DNA of 64,000 nt, taken from NCBI GenBank assembly GCA_963662765.2, contig CAXXUP010000003.1, positions 114,638 to 178,637 on the forward strand. The letters run 5' to 3'. Source of the DNA: DATMXT01 sp963662765. Lineage in GTDB: Bacteria; Bacillota; Clostridia; Oscillospirales; Feifaniaceae. Of the stretch, positions 25,569 to 34,829 are shown one piece after another. Made by a program: the position numbers and the translations under genes. The notes beneath the pieces were generated by a model. The model was not told where the DNA came from. It saw only the letters and a program-made list of their open reading frames with translations, and made no database searches. The first letter of the stretch is position 1, and each line of letters begins with the position of its first letter.

Positions 25569-26261
25569 ATGAAAATTTTTGGGCTTCAAAAGCTCACACT
25601 GCTGGACTATCCGGAAAAACTTGCCTGCACCGTTTTTACGGGCGGATGTAACTTCCGCTGTCCCTTCTGTCACAACGCCTCACTGGTCACAGCCCTCCCG
25701 GACGAGGAAGTCATCTCGGAGGATGAGCTTTTTTTATTTTTGAAAAAGCGCAGCGGTCTTCTGGACGGCGTCTGTGTGACGGGTGGGGAGCCATTCATCC
25801 AGCCGGACCTTGCGATTTTCCTGGGGCAGATCAAGGAACTCGGCTATGCTGTCAAGTTGGATACCAACGGCTGCTTTCCGGAGCAGTTGAAAAATATCGT
25901 GGCACGCGGACTTGTCGACTATGTGGCGATGGACATCAAGAGCGATGCGCAGCACTATGCCGGGGCTTCTGGGCTTGCGTCGATCGACTATGACAAGATT
26001 TCGCAGAGTATCCGCTTTCTTTTGGGGGACGCCGTGGATTACGAATTTCGCACCACGGTGGTCAAGGGTCTGCACGACGCCGACATTCTTCGAGCGGCCG
26101 CGGCGTCCATCGGCGGGGCAAAACGGTATTATTTGCAGAAATATGTGGATTCGGGAGATCTGATCGGCAGCGGGATGTCCGCATTTTCGGACAGCGAAAT
26201 GAAAGAATTCCTGGCCGTCGTATCGCCCTTTGTGAGGGATGCCGCGCTGCGCGGCCTGTGA
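25569..26261 (+). CDS. nrdG: Anaerobic ribonucleoside-triphosphate reductase activase
   Basis: ATG 25569 after AGGGGGGG; 230 residues. Radical SAM motif GGCNFRCPFCHN (C-x3-C-x2-C) at about 28-35, followed by VCVTGGEPFIQPDL and KLDTNGC. This is the TIGR02495 branch of activases. It reductively cleaves SAM and places the glycyl radical on NrdD, encoded 66 bp downstream. The activase-first order is a little unusual, since nrdD usually leads. Confidence 0.92.
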   Translation: MKIFGLQKLTLLDYPEKLACTVFTGGCNFRCPFCHNASLVTALPDEEVISEDELFLFLKKRSGLLDGVCVTGGEPFIQPDLAIFLGQIKELGYAVKLDTNGCFPEQLKNIVARGLVDYVAMDIKSDAQHYAGASGLASIDYDKISQSIRFLLGDAVDYEFRTTVVKGLHDADILRAAAASIGGAKRYYLQKYVDSGDLIGSGMSAFSDSEMKEFLAVVSPFVRDAALRGL

Positions 26262-26327
26262 GCGTGCGCACATGCGGGTTAAAAACAACAATATGTCGAG
26301 AAATATGAAAAACGAGGAAGCGGGAGA

Positions 26328-28688
26328 ATGTATCAGGTAGTTAAGCGGGACGGGACGGTCGTCCCCTTCAATATTTCCAAAATAACAGCGGCCATCGGAA
26401 AGGCCTTCGATGCCTTGAACAAGCCCTATAACGCCGACATCATCGACCTTCTCGCCCTTAAGGTGACGTCGGACTACACGCCAAAGATCGAAAACGGAAA
26501 AATCGACGTGGAGGCAATTCAGGACAGCGTGGAGTCGGTGCTGGTTCAAGCCGGATACGCAGACGTCGCCAAGTGCTACATTCTTTACCGCAAACAACGC
26601 GAAAAGATTCGCAATATGAAGTCGACCATTCTGGACTATAAGAATGTTGTGGACAGTTATGTGAAGCTTGCGGACTGGCGGGTCAAAGAGAACTCCACGG
26701 TGACTTACTCAGTGGGCGGGCTGATTTTAAGCAACTCGGGCGCCATCACCGCAAACTACTGGCTCTCCGAGATCTACGACGAGGAGATTGCAAACGCCCA
26801 CCGCGGCGCCGACATCCACCTGCATGACCTTTCGATGCTGACCGGCTACTGCGCCGGTTGGAGCTTAAAGCAGCTGATCGATGAGGGACTTGGCGGCGTG
26901 CCGGGGAAGATCACCTCGGCGCCTGCAAAGCACCTTGCCTCGCTGTGCAACCAGATGGTGAACTTTCTCGGCATCATGCAAAATGAGTGGGCCGGCGCAC
27001 AGGCCTTTTCCTCCTTTGACACCTACCTCGCCCCCTTCGTGAAGGCCGACAATCTCTCCTATTACGACACCAAGAACTGCATTCAGTCTTTTATTTACGG
27101 TGTCAACACGCCCAGCCGCTGGGGAACCCAGGCCCCGTTTTCCAACATCACGCTCGACTGGACGGTGCCGGACGACCTTGCGGAGCTTGCGGCCATTGTG
27201 GGTGGCAAAGAGATGCCATTCAAATATAAGGACTGTAAAAAAGAGATGGATATGGTCAACCGCGCCTTCATTGAGACCATGATTGAAGGGGACGCCGAGG
27301 GCCGCGGATTTCAGTATCCCATTCCGACCTATTCCATCACAAAGGACTTCGACTGGTCCGAAACCGAAAACAACCGCCTTCTGTTTGAGATGACGGCGAA
27401 GTACGGTACGCCCTATTTCTCCAACTATATCAACAGCGACATGGAGCCGAGCGACGTTCGGAGCATGTGCTGCCGTCTGCGGCTTGACCTTAGAGAACTG
27501 CGCAAAAAGTCCGGCGGCTTCTTCGGTAGCGGCGAGAGCACAGGTTCGGTCGGCGTCGTGACCATCAACATGCCGCGGATCGCATACCTTTCTTCAAATA
27601 AAGCCGAGTTTTACACCCGCCTCGACAAGATGATGGATCTCTCGGCGCGCTCACTGAAAATTAAGCGCGACATCATCACAAGACTCTTAAGCGAGGGCCT
27701 CTATCCCTACACCAAGCGGTATCTGGGTTCCTTTGAAAATCACTTTTCCACGATCGGGCTCATCGGCATGAACGAGGCCTGCCTCAATGCGAAGTGGATC
27801 GGGGAAGACCTCACGCAGGCGAGGGCGCAGGCTTTCACGAAAGAAGTCTTAAACCACATGCGCGACAGGCTGTCGGATTATCAGGAGAAGTACGGAGATT
27901 TGTACAACCTCGAGGCGACGCCGGCCGAGTCGACGGCCTACCGGCTCGCAAAGCACGATAAGGAGCGGTACCCGGACATCATCACGGCGTCCGAGAACGG
28001 CAAAGCCCCTTACTACACCAACTCGTCCCACCTGCCGGTCGGGTACACGTCGGACATTTTCGACGCTTTGGACATTCAAGACGAGCTGCATACGCTCTAC
28101 ACCTCCGGCACGGTTTTCCACGCCTTTTTAGGCGAGAAGCTGCCAGACTGGAAGGCCGCCTCGAACTTGGTGCACAAAATCGCCGAAAACTACAAGCTCC
28201 CGTACTATACGATCTCCCCGACGTATTCAATCTGCAAAGATCACGGGTATCTCGCCGGCGAGCAGTTCACCTGCCCCATCTGCGGACACCCGGCCGAGGT
28301 CTACAGCCGCATCACGGGCTACTACCGGCCGGTGCAAAACTGGAACGAAGGGAAGGCCGAGGAGTACCGCGAGCGCAAGCTGTACGACCCGCAAAACTCC
28401 GTATTAAAAAGCGAGAAGCATACGGACGCTGCAGCGCAGGCAGCGGATCGCGACACAGCCTATTTGTTTGTGACCAAGTCCTGCCCCAACTGTCAGACGG
28501 CAAAAGCGATTTTGCAGGACGCGGGCCTGTCGTACCGCCTCATCGACGCCGAGGAGTGCCCCGAGCTTGTCGGGGAGTTCCGCGTCATGCAGGCGCCGAC
28601 TCTGGTTGTCGTTTCGGGCGGAGAAGTCGCAAAGTATGCCAACGCATCGAATATAAAGAGATACACAGAAGGCGCACATATAAACTGA
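26328..28688 (+). CDS. nrdD: Anaerobic ribonucleotide reductase NrdD with fused C-terminal redoxin domain
   Basis: 786 residues. N-terminal ATP-cone (YQVVKRDGTVVPFNISKIT, about 1-90), ten-stranded barrel (SKQLIDEGLGG to SVGVVTINMPR), metal site (SICKDHGYLAGEQFTCPIC), and the glycyl radical loop ITGYYRPVQNWN with radical Gly at about 664. After this normal end (about 690), a linker leads to a glutaredoxin-like domain: YLFVTKSCPNCQTAKAI (CPNC at 719-722), APTLVVVSGGEV with cis-Pro. The fused redoxin probably supplies reducing equivalents, rather than formate. Activated by NrdG, next to it. Confidence 0.95.
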   Translation: MYQVVKRDGTVVPFNISKITAAIGKAFDALNKPYNADIIDLLALKVTSDYTPKIENGKIDVEAIQDSVESVLVQAGYADVAKCYILYRKQREKIRNMKSTILDYKNVVDSYVKLADWRVKENSTVTYSVGGLILSNSGAITANYWLSEIYDEEIANAHRGADIHLHDLSMLTGYCAGWSLKQLIDEGLGGVPGKITSAPAKHLASLCNQMVNFLGIMQNEWAGAQAFSSFDTYLAPFVKADNLSYYDTKNCIQSFIYGVNTPSRWGTQAPFSNITLDWTVPDDLAELAAIVGGKEMPFKYKDCKKEMDMVNRAFIETMIEGDAEGRGFQYPIPTYSITKDFDWSETENNRLLFEMTAKYGTPYFSNYINSDMEPSDVRSMCCRLRLDLRELRKKSGGFFGSGESTGSVGVVTINMPRIAYLSSNKAEFYTRLDKMMDLSARSLKIKRDIITRLLSEGLYPYTKRYLGSFENHFSTIGLIGMNEACLNAKWIGEDLTQARAQAFTKEVLNHMRDRLSDYQEKYGDLYNLEATPAESTAYRLAKHDKERYPDIITASENGKAPYYTNSSHLPVGYTSDIFDALDIQDELHTLYTSGTVFHAFLGEKLPDWKAASNLVHKIAENYKLPYYTISPTYSICKDHGYLAGEQFTCPICGHPAEVYSRITGYYRPVQNWNEGKAEEYRERKLYDPQNSVLKSEKHTDAAAQAADRDTAYLFVTKSCPNCQTAKAILQDAGLSYRLIDAEECPELVGEFRVMQAPTLVVVSGGEVAKYANASNIKRYTEGAHIN

Positions 28689-28838
28689 GCAAGAAAATGA
28701 AAAAGAGGGGATATCGCCCCCCCGCTTTGCCCAATTTTCGCATGACCGCTCTAAGATTCGTTTCCGGGAGTTTTCCGCTTTGATATGGCATAAAATAGAC
28801 CCTGCAGCATATCCATTATGCGAGGGGGTGGCTCTTCT

Positions 28839-29312
28839 ATGCGTAAATGTAAAACGGTGCAAACCTATGCCGCGTTTATTCTATCCGCACTTTTGGTAGG
28901 TGCTGTATCCGGATATCTGGCAAGCGGTGGCATGGCGGCCTACGAGGCCCTGGTGAAACCGCCGCTCACACCGCCGAGCTGGGTCTTCATGGCGGTATGG
29001 ACCGTGCTGTACATCCTGATGGGGGTGGGCGCGGCCATGGTCTATCTCTCGGATTCTCCCGGTTCAAAGGGTGCCTTGCGAATTTATGTCCTCCAACTCT
29101 TCTTCAACTTCATGTGGAGTATCATTTTCTTCAACCTCGAATGGCGGTTTGTGGCGCTCATCTGGCTGCTTATCCTGTGGGTGCTGGTGGCTATGATGGT
29201 CCGCAGCTTTAGCGAGGTCGATAAGATGGCGGGGCTTCTGCAAATTCCGTACTTGATTTGGTTGACGTTTGCGGCATATTTAAACTTTGCGACCTTTTTG
29301 CTCAACCGATGA
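28839..29312 (+). CDS. tspO: TspO/MBR family membrane protein
   Basis: 157 residues from ATG 28839 after GAGGGGGTGG. Five membrane spans with the family signature: YEALVKPPLTPPSWVFMAVWTVLYILMGVGAAMVY, then LFFNFMWSIIFFNLEWRF and YLIWLTFAAYLNFATFLLNR. TspO proteins bind porphyrins and are linked to tetrapyrrole or stress metabolism; exact role in anaerobes unclear. Confidence 0.93.
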   Translation: MRKCKTVQTYAAFILSALLVGAVSGYLASGGMAAYEALVKPPLTPPSWVFMAVWTVLYILMGVGAAMVYLSDSPGSKGALRIYVLQLFFNFMWSIIFFNLEWRFVALIWLLILWVLVAMMVRSFSEVDKMAGLLQIPYLIWLTFAAYLNFATFLLNR

Positions 29313-29319
29313 GACATAA

Positions 29320-29348
29320 GCGCCGCGGTTGTAAAAAAACCGCGGCGC
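29320..29348 (+). terminator. Stem-loop after tspO
   Basis: Eleven-base GC-rich perfect stem (29320-29330 with 29338-29348) around an A-rich loop; no T run follows, so termination strength is unclear. Confidence 0.5.
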
Positions 29349-29399
29349 CTGCATTATGTTGAATTTTTCAAGGCAAAATAACAAAGGAGGCATGTGTAA

Positions 29400-30578
29400 A
29401 TGGATTTCGGCTTTAATACAGGGCTGCTTTTCACGGGGGATCAGCCAAATGGACTTGACCTGAAAATGGAGGCCCCGGCCATTTTTCCGACATCCGCCTT
29501 TATCATGGACAGCCTCGATGAATTTCTCGAAAAGCGGGCCGCCGGCGGGTATACTTACAATAGGTCAAACAATCCCAATCGGGCACAGCTGGCCGAAATG
29601 GTCGACTACTTGGAGGGCGGCGTCGGCAGCGTGATCTGCGCGGGTGGAATGAGCGCCATCACGACCACTTTCCTGTCCCTGCTCGCCCCCGGCGATCATG
29701 TACTCTCCAACGCCTCGCTCTACGCCGAGAGCATGGACTTTTTCGAGTCGCTGCTCTCAAAATTCCATATCACCCACGACTATGTGGACATGACCGATCT
29801 TGCAGCCCTGAAGGCAGTCATTCGTCCAAATACGAAAATGATCTATTCCGAGGTCTTAAGCAACCCGATGACCAGGGTGCTCGATGTGGCGGGCGCCGCC
29901 GAGATCGCCCACGCTGCGGGGGCGCTGCTTGTCATCGACAACACCTTCACGACGGGACTTGCGATTAAACCGCTGACGTTTGGGGCCGACATCGTCATCA
30001 ACTCCATGACCAAGTTCATGAATGGCCACAGCGATGCCGTTGCAGGCTCTATCACAGGGCGGGACGCCGCACGTATGAAGCACATTGCAAACGACGCCGA
30101 GATGTTGGGTGCCCCCTGCGACCCCATGACGGCATGGCTCGTTCAACGGGGACTTTACACAATCGGCGTTCGGGTGCCAAGGCAGATGAAAAACGCTGCG
30201 GCGCTGGCTAAGGCGCTCGAGGAGGACCCCCGCGTCTTGTCGGTCAGCCATCCGAGCCTTACGTCCCATCCGGACCACGACCTCGCCGTGCGGCAGATGG
30301 GGGAAAACCTCGGCCCCATGCTGGTCTTCAGGCTGCAAGACGATCACGAAAAACTAAACGCCTTCACCGAACGGCTGACCCATGTCCGCTATGCCCCGAC
30401 CTTAGGCGGCCTGCGCACAACGCTCGCCCATCCGGCGAACACCTCCCACCAGAGCATGAGCGAAGCGGCGCGTGAAAAGCTTGGCCTCTACTATGGGTCC
30501 GTTCGGCTGTCGGTAGGCCTTGAAGAGCCGGAGGATTTGATCGCCGACTTTAAGAATGCACTGAAGGTCTACGACTGA
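29400..30578 (+). CDS. PLP-dependent Cys/Met metabolism enzyme (gamma-synthase/gamma-lyase family)
   Basis: 392 residues after AAAGGAGG. Cys/Met-metabolism fold type I: YTYNRSNNPNRAQLAEMVDYLEGG, GGMSAITTTFLSLLAPGDHVL, VIDNTFTTGLAIKPLTFGADIVINSMTKFMNGHSD, in which Lys of SMTKF binds PLP; C-terminal LGGLRTTLAHPANTSHQ and RLSVGLEEPEDLI. It could be cystathionine gamma-synthase, gamma-lyase or methionine gamma-lyase; sequence alone does not separate them, and there are no helpful neighbours. Followed directly by a strong terminator. Confidence 0.9.
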   Translation: MDFGFNTGLLFTGDQPNGLDLKMEAPAIFPTSAFIMDSLDEFLEKRAAGGYTYNRSNNPNRAQLAEMVDYLEGGVGSVICAGGMSAITTTFLSLLAPGDHVLSNASLYAESMDFFESLLSKFHITHDYVDMTDLAALKAVIRPNTKMIYSEVLSNPMTRVLDVAGAAEIAHAAGALLVIDNTFTTGLAIKPLTFGADIVINSMTKFMNGHSDAVAGSITGRDAARMKHIANDAEMLGAPCDPMTAWLVQRGLYTIGVRVPRQMKNAAALAKALEEDPRVLSVSHPSLTSHPDHDLAVRQMGENLGPMLVFRLQDDHEKLNAFTERLTHVRYAPTLGGLRTTLAHPANTSHQSMSEAAREKLGLYYGSVRLSVGLEEPEDLIADFKNALKVYD

Positions 30579-31273
30579 CTTTGTTTTGCGCTCCGGCTCC
30601 TATTAGCCGGAGCGCTTTTTTTGGCCGGCGGGCTAAGCACTTTTGCCGCGCCCAGTACGGTGATCAGCCCGGCACCCGAGATATGGATAAGCTCTATCAG
30701 CTCATTCGAAAGCCGCTGCGGGTCAAATCGCAGCACCAAGGTGACGGCGGCCGACGCCGTAAGCATTATGAGGATGTTGCGCAGCGTAAAAAACCCGCGC
30801 AGACTGCTCCCCGGATAAGTCAGTTTATAGAGCAGCGAAAACATCGAGACCATGAGAAGGAATGTCGCAATGCTGTCGCTTGCCAAGGCGGCAATGGCCG
30901 CTGCGGCAGGGGAGAGCAGCGGCGTGAGGATCGCCGCACCGACCATTGTCAGCGCCCGCAGGATGAGGGGCACCGCAAAGCTGAGCAGCGTGACGGCTGC
31001 CCGAAGAATTTTCAGCGGCAAAATACTTCGGCGCTCTTTGCGGACGGCGGACTCGTCCGTTGCCGCCCGTACATTTGTATCGGCCGGTTCCGGCAGTGTA
31101 TAGACGATGGCGGGCGGGATATTGTCCACGGGCGGGGAGGCTTGCCGGTTGAGCGTCCCGCTGTGCACGAATAGCGCTGCTGCTGCGACAAGGGCGAGCA
31201 CAACCACTTTGCGCAGATGATTTCTTTTTTTTGATGTCTTGTCCATATCCTCAAAATACACTGATTTACTCAT
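30569..31273 (-). CDS. Membrane protein of unknown function
   Basis: About 234 residues from ATG 31273; the start is weakly supported. Basic N-terminus then one span (HLRKVVVLALVAAAALFV), an extracytoplasmic proline-rich linker (about 50-85), and four to five hydrophobic segments, two of them alanine-rich (PLIPLLSPAAAAIAAL type). No family recognised. Its last 15 codons overlap the opposing gene's terminator, so the annotated C-terminus (Ser/Arg/Lys-rich) may be accidental. Confidence 0.55.
   Translation of the reverse strand: MSKSVYFEDMDKTSKKRNHLRKVVVLALVAAAALFVHSGTLNRQASPPVDNIPPAIVYTLPEPADTNVRAATDESAVRKERRSILPLKILRAAVTLLSFAVPLILRALTMVGAAILTPLLSPAAAAIAALASDSIATFLLMVSMFSLLYKLTYPGSSLRGFFTLRNILIMLTASAAVTLVLRFDPQRLSNELIELIHISGAGLITVLGAAKVLSPPAKKSAPANRSRSAKQSQS
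30588..30622 (+). terminator. Terminator of the PLP enzyme gene
   Basis: Eleven-base perfect stem (30588-30598 with 30605-30615) and seven T. It lies inside the 3' end of the opposing gene. Confidence 0.9.
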
Positions 31274-31420
31274 AATTTCTACCATTCACGAAAATATTTA
31301 CAAATGCGTCACATTCAAAGTAGCCCGTGCAGCGGGTATAATGTGGACAAGAAGGACGGCTTCTGGTATAATTTTTTTTAGATAGACCTATGAAATTACA
31401 ATTTCGGAGGACAGATCAAA

Positions 31421-31624
31421 ATGACGGTTACAATGGATATGAGAATCGGAGACCTCTTAAAGCTCGACGGCGGAATTGAGAAAATCCTGCTGGATCACGG
31501 TATGCACTGCACGCAGTGCCCGGTGGCACGCATGGAGTCCCTGGCCGACGCCTGCCGTGCCCACGGCGTCGACGCCGCGGCGATGCAGGCGAAGATCAAT
31601 GACTACCTCGCCAATAAGGCATAG
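31421..31624 (+). CDS. DUF1858 (ScdA-N-like) small protein
   Basis: 67 residues. TVTMDMRIGDLLKLDGGIEKILLDHGMHCTQCPVARMESLADACRAHGVD is the complete DUF1858 domain with its CxxC. The domain is found alone, or at the N-terminus of iron-sulfur cluster repair proteins, and may bind metal or an Fe-S cluster. RBS CGGAGGAC precedes the ATG. Overlaps the trmK start by 26 nt. Confidence 0.88.
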   Translation: MTVTMDMRIGDLLKLDGGIEKILLDHGMHCTQCPVARMESLADACRAHGVDAAAMQAKINDYLANKA

Positions 31625-32306
31625 TCCGACGCTATCGCCGCGGCTTTCGGCGGTTGCGGCATTTATCAGGCAGGGAAGCGTGGTCGCCGACATCGGAACC
31701 GACCACGCTTATTTACCTGTCTGGGCGGTGACAAGCGGCCGTTCACCCGCAGCCGTCGCCTCCGACATCAGAGAGGGTCCGGCTGGGCGGGCGGCGGCCA
31801 CGATTGAAAAGTACGGTGTGGCGGACCGGGTGCAGGTGGTCATCGCCCCGGGGCTTTCGGGGATTGACGTATCCGCCGTTGACGATGTCGTCCTTGCCGG
31901 AATGGGCGGGGAGACCATCATTGCCATACTGGAAGCTGCCCCACCCTGCGAATACCTCGTGCTCCAACCCCAGACTGATCTGCCCGCACTTCGTCGGTAT
32001 CTGGCAGATAAGGGCTATGAGTTCGAAGAGCTCGCTGTCGCCGAGGGACGCAAGGTCTACAACGTGCTGAAGGCTGTGTACACCGGAGCGCCCTATGAGC
32101 TCTCCGAGTATGACGCAAGGATCGGCCGGCCGACGGGCGCGAGGGAGACATACCGCAAAAAACTGCTGATCTCGGCTTCAAAGCAGCTTGAGGGGTTGAA
32201 GTCGGCTTTATGTAAAGATATCGCGGCCATCGAGGACGCAACAAAAACAGTTGAACTGCTTGGAGGCTTAAATGACAACAATACAGGACATTCTGAAGAC
32301 TTTTGA
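31599..32306 (+). CDS. trmK: tRNA (adenine(22)-N1)-methyltransferase
   Basis: Start placed at ATG 31599 (MTTSPIRHSPTLSPRLSAV, 235 residues), inside the end of the DUF1858 gene; the longer frame to 31476 only shadows that gene. Rossmann methyltransferase: VVADIGTDHAYLPVW (SAM-binding), VASDIREGP, DDVVLAGMGGETI, LQPQTDLPALRRYL. TrmK methylates A22 in several tRNAs. The adjacent Nif3-like gene overlaps its 3' end, a nearly universal order in Firmicutes (yqfN-yqfO). Confidence 0.93.
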   Translation: MTTSPIRHSPTLSPRLSAVAAFIRQGSVVADIGTDHAYLPVWAVTSGRSPAAVASDIREGPAGRAAATIEKYGVADRVQVVIAPGLSGIDVSAVDDVVLAGMGGETIIAILEAAPPCEYLVLQPQTDLPALRRYLADKGYEFEELAVAEGRKVYNVLKAVYTGAPYELSEYDARIGRPTGARETYRKKLLISASKQLEGLKSALCKDIAAIEDATKTVELLGGLNDNNTGHSEDF

Positions 32307-33057
32307 GGAAGTTGCTCCGCTTCGCCTTGCCGAGGATTTTGACAATCCGGGGCTCCTTGTCGGCGACCCGGAGCGGAGTGTGGAGCGCGTACTGGTCTCG
32401 TTTGACATTACAGACAGCGTCATCGACGAGGCGATTCGGCTTCAGTGCGGGCTCATCGTGTCGCACCACCCCATCTTTTTTAAGCTCGGCAAGACGGTGA
32501 ACCCCGGGCACACGCCCGAGGGCAAACTTTTTCGGCTTATTGAAAACAAAATCGCCGCCGTCTGTCTGCACACCAACATGGACATTGCGGTTGGCGGTGT
32601 CAATGACATGCTGATCGCAAAGCTCGGCCTCACACCGGCCGGGGCTTTTTCGGTCACAAACGAGGAGTTCGGGAGCTGCATCGGCCGCATTGGGAAGACA
32701 AGAAGTGCCTTGCCGGCTGCTGAATTCGCGGCCTTCGTGCGGGATGCGCTCGGGTGCGAGGCGGTCAAGTTGGCGGACGCCGGCAGGCAAGTCTCGGTCG
32801 TCGGAGTCATCGGAGGTGCTGGCGGCGGCATGGCCCCCGAGGCGCTTGCGGCCGGCTGCGATACCTATGTGACGGCAGAGGTTAAACACCATCAGTTTTT
32901 GGAGGCCATGGAGCTTGGCATCAACCTCATCGACGCGGGACATTATCACACCGAGAGGTTTATTGCCGAACGGTTTGTCCGGCTGCTCTCGAAATTTGAG
33001 GAGCTGGAAGTCCTGCGCTCTGTGACGCTGGACCGGGACTCCGTCAGGGTGGTGTGA
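32272..33057 (+). CDS. Nif3-like dinuclear metal centre protein (YqfO family)
   Basis: 261 residues. Metal ligands visible: IVSHHPIFF (His-His), CLHTNMDIA (His, Asp), GHYHTERF with Glu near the C-terminus. LAEDFDNPGLLVGDP is the typical start region. Family members have been linked to GTP cyclohydrolase I-like chemistry, but function is unsettled. The central extra domain of Bacillus YqfO is missing here, giving the short form. Confidence 0.93.
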   Translation: MTTIQDILKTFEEVAPLRLAEDFDNPGLLVGDPERSVERVLVSFDITDSVIDEAIRLQCGLIVSHHPIFFKLGKTVNPGHTPEGKLFRLIENKIAAVCLHTNMDIAVGGVNDMLIAKLGLTPAGAFSVTNEEFGSCIGRIGKTRSALPAAEFAAFVRDALGCEAVKLADAGRQVSVVGVIGGAGGGMAPEALAAGCDTYVTAEVKHHQFLEAMELGINLIDAGHYHTERFIAERFVRLLSKFEELEVLRSVTLDRDSVRVV

Positions 33058-33058
33058 G

Positions 33059-34792
33059 ATGCCGCTTGACGCACTGTTTTTGTCCCACCTTGTAAGTGAG
33101 CTCGACCACACGCTGGCAGGCTCGCGGGTGGATAAAATTCATATGCCCTCTCGCGATGAAGTGGTCATGGCGCTGAGAGCCCCCAGGGGCTCCTGCCGGC
33201 TTCTCATCAGCGCAAACGGCTCGGGTGCCCGCTTGCATGTGACGGGCGAAGCGAGGGAAAACCCCACCGCGCCGCCCATGCTCTGCATGCTGCTGCGAAA
33301 ACACCTCGGCAACGCCCGCCTGCTTCACATCACGCAGGAGCCTTTCGAGCGGGTGGCTACCCTCACGTTTGAGACGATCGGGGACCTGGGTGATTATGAG
33401 GAGCGCCGGCTTGTGCTCGAAATGATGGGCCGCAGCAGCAACCTCATCCTGCTCGACGGCGAAAACAGAGTCATTGCAGCCATGTCCTACATCGACATCT
33501 CCGAGGAGAAGAGTAGGCAGCTCATTGTCGGCGTCCCGTATGAGCTGCCGAAAAAGCAGGATAAGTTATCCCCGCAAGATGGGCCCCAGTCGCTTGAAGC
33601 CTATATCATGGCGGCGGACGGCACTCGGCCCACAGACAAATACCTGATCGACGGCATCACGGGACTCTCGCCGCTTATTGCAAGGGAGTGTGTTAGCCTG
33701 GCGGCCGGTCGGGCGGAACTTGCGGCGGGGGATCTCACGCCGGAGCAAAAAAAGACCCTTTACCGCTGTGTGGTCGACATGTTTTCAGGTGACGAGGCCG
33801 CCCCGTATCTGATTGAGGACGCGATGGGAGAGCCTGTCGACTTCACTTTTACGAAAGTCGTCCAGTATGAGGGCCGCTGCACCGTCCGCAGGCTCGAAAG
33901 CTTTTCCGCTCTGCTCGACGATTACTATCTTTTAAAGGACAGGGCCGCCCGCGCAAAACAGCGCACGGCCGTCCTGACAAAACTTGTAAAAGGTTCCATT
34001 GAACGTATTTCGAAGAAGCTCTCCCATCAGCAGCTTGAACTCGAGGAATTTTCAAACCGAGAGCGGTGGCGCATTTACGGCGAACTGTTGCAGGGCGCTC
34101 TCCACGAAATTCCGCGCGGTGCCCCCTATGCGGAGCTTGTCAATTATTACGAGGCGGACGGCCCCCTCTTAAAAATTCCGCTTGACGTAAAAAAATCCCC
34201 GGCCGCCAACGCCCAAAACTATTTTAAAAAATACCAGAAGGCCAAAAACGGCGAAAAGATCCTCAAAGAGCAGATGGAGAAGGGCGAAAAAGAGCTTGAT
34301 TACCTAGCGACGGTGCAGGTGGCGCTAACGGAGGCCCAAAACGAGCGGGACATCGCCGAAATCAGGGAAGAGCTGACTCAGGAGGGGTACCTCGCAAAGC
34401 CCCGGCAAAAGGGAGGCGCAAAGCCCCAAAAGAGGCCCGCGGGGGAACCGCTTCGCTATGTCTCAAAGGACGGCTTTGTGATGCTGGTCGGTAAAAACAA
34501 CCGCCAAAACGACCGGCTGATCGCCACCCACGAAAAAGACGACTGGTGGCTCCACGTCCTCGGGGGTGCGGGCTCCCATGTCGTCGTGGAGGCCTTGGGG
34601 CGCGAAGTGCCGGACACCACCTTAGAGGAGGCGGCCGTCCTCGCCGCCTTACACAGCAAAATGGCGGACGAGAAGAGCGTTGCGGTCACTTACACAAAGT
34701 TGCGCAATGTTAAAAAGCCGGCCGGCGCAAAGCCCGGATATGTTGTTTACTCCACTTCAAAGACGGCCTATGTCACGCCAAAACAGGGGTGA
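33059..34792 (+). CDS. rqcH: Ribosome quality-control protein RqcH (NFACT)
   Basis: 577 residues. NFACT-N domain from the start (MPLDALFLSHLVSELDHTLAGSRVDKIHMP), helix-hairpin-helix middle, coiled-coil region (about 385-440) and NFACT-R domain (FVMLVGKNNRQNDRLIATHEKDDWWLHVLGGAGSHVVV). RqcH binds stalled 50S subunits and recruits tRNA-Ala to add C-terminal alanine tails for degradation. The older label fibronectin-binding protein is misleading. Starts 1 bp after the Nif3-like gene stop. Confidence 0.95.
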   Translation: MPLDALFLSHLVSELDHTLAGSRVDKIHMPSRDEVVMALRAPRGSCRLLISANGSGARLHVTGEARENPTAPPMLCMLLRKHLGNARLLHITQEPFERVATLTFETIGDLGDYEERRLVLEMMGRSSNLILLDGENRVIAAMSYIDISEEKSRQLIVGVPYELPKKQDKLSPQDGPQSLEAYIMAADGTRPTDKYLIDGITGLSPLIARECVSLAAGRAELAAGDLTPEQKKTLYRCVVDMFSGDEAAPYLIEDAMGEPVDFTFTKVVQYEGRCTVRRLESFSALLDDYYLLKDRAARAKQRTAVLTKLVKGSIERISKKLSHQQLELEEFSNRERWRIYGELLQGALHEIPRGAPYAELVNYYEADGPLLKIPLDVKKSPAANAQNYFKKYQKAKNGEKILKEQMEKGEKELDYLATVQVALTEAQNERDIAEIREELTQEGYLAKPRQKGGAKPQKRPAGEPLRYVSKDGFVMLVGKNNRQNDRLIATHEKDDWWLHVLGGAGSHVVVEALGREVPDTTLEEAAVLAALHSKMADEKSVAVTYTKLRNVKKPAGAKPGYVVYSTSKTAYVTPKQG

Positions 34793-34818
34793 ACCCTTTT
34801 TAAGGTTCACCCCTGTTT
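34781..34818. terminator. Bidirectional terminator between rqcH and the SLH gene
   Basis: Fifteen-base perfect stem (34781-34795 with 34804-34818) containing the rqcH stop codon; A-rich and T-rich at the two ends suits both converging genes. Confidence 0.85.
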
Positions 34819-34829
34819 GGTCAAAAAGG

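Noticed and set aside
31918..33111. 397-codon minus-strand frame
   Set aside because: Antisense to trmK and the Nif3-like gene, both well supported.
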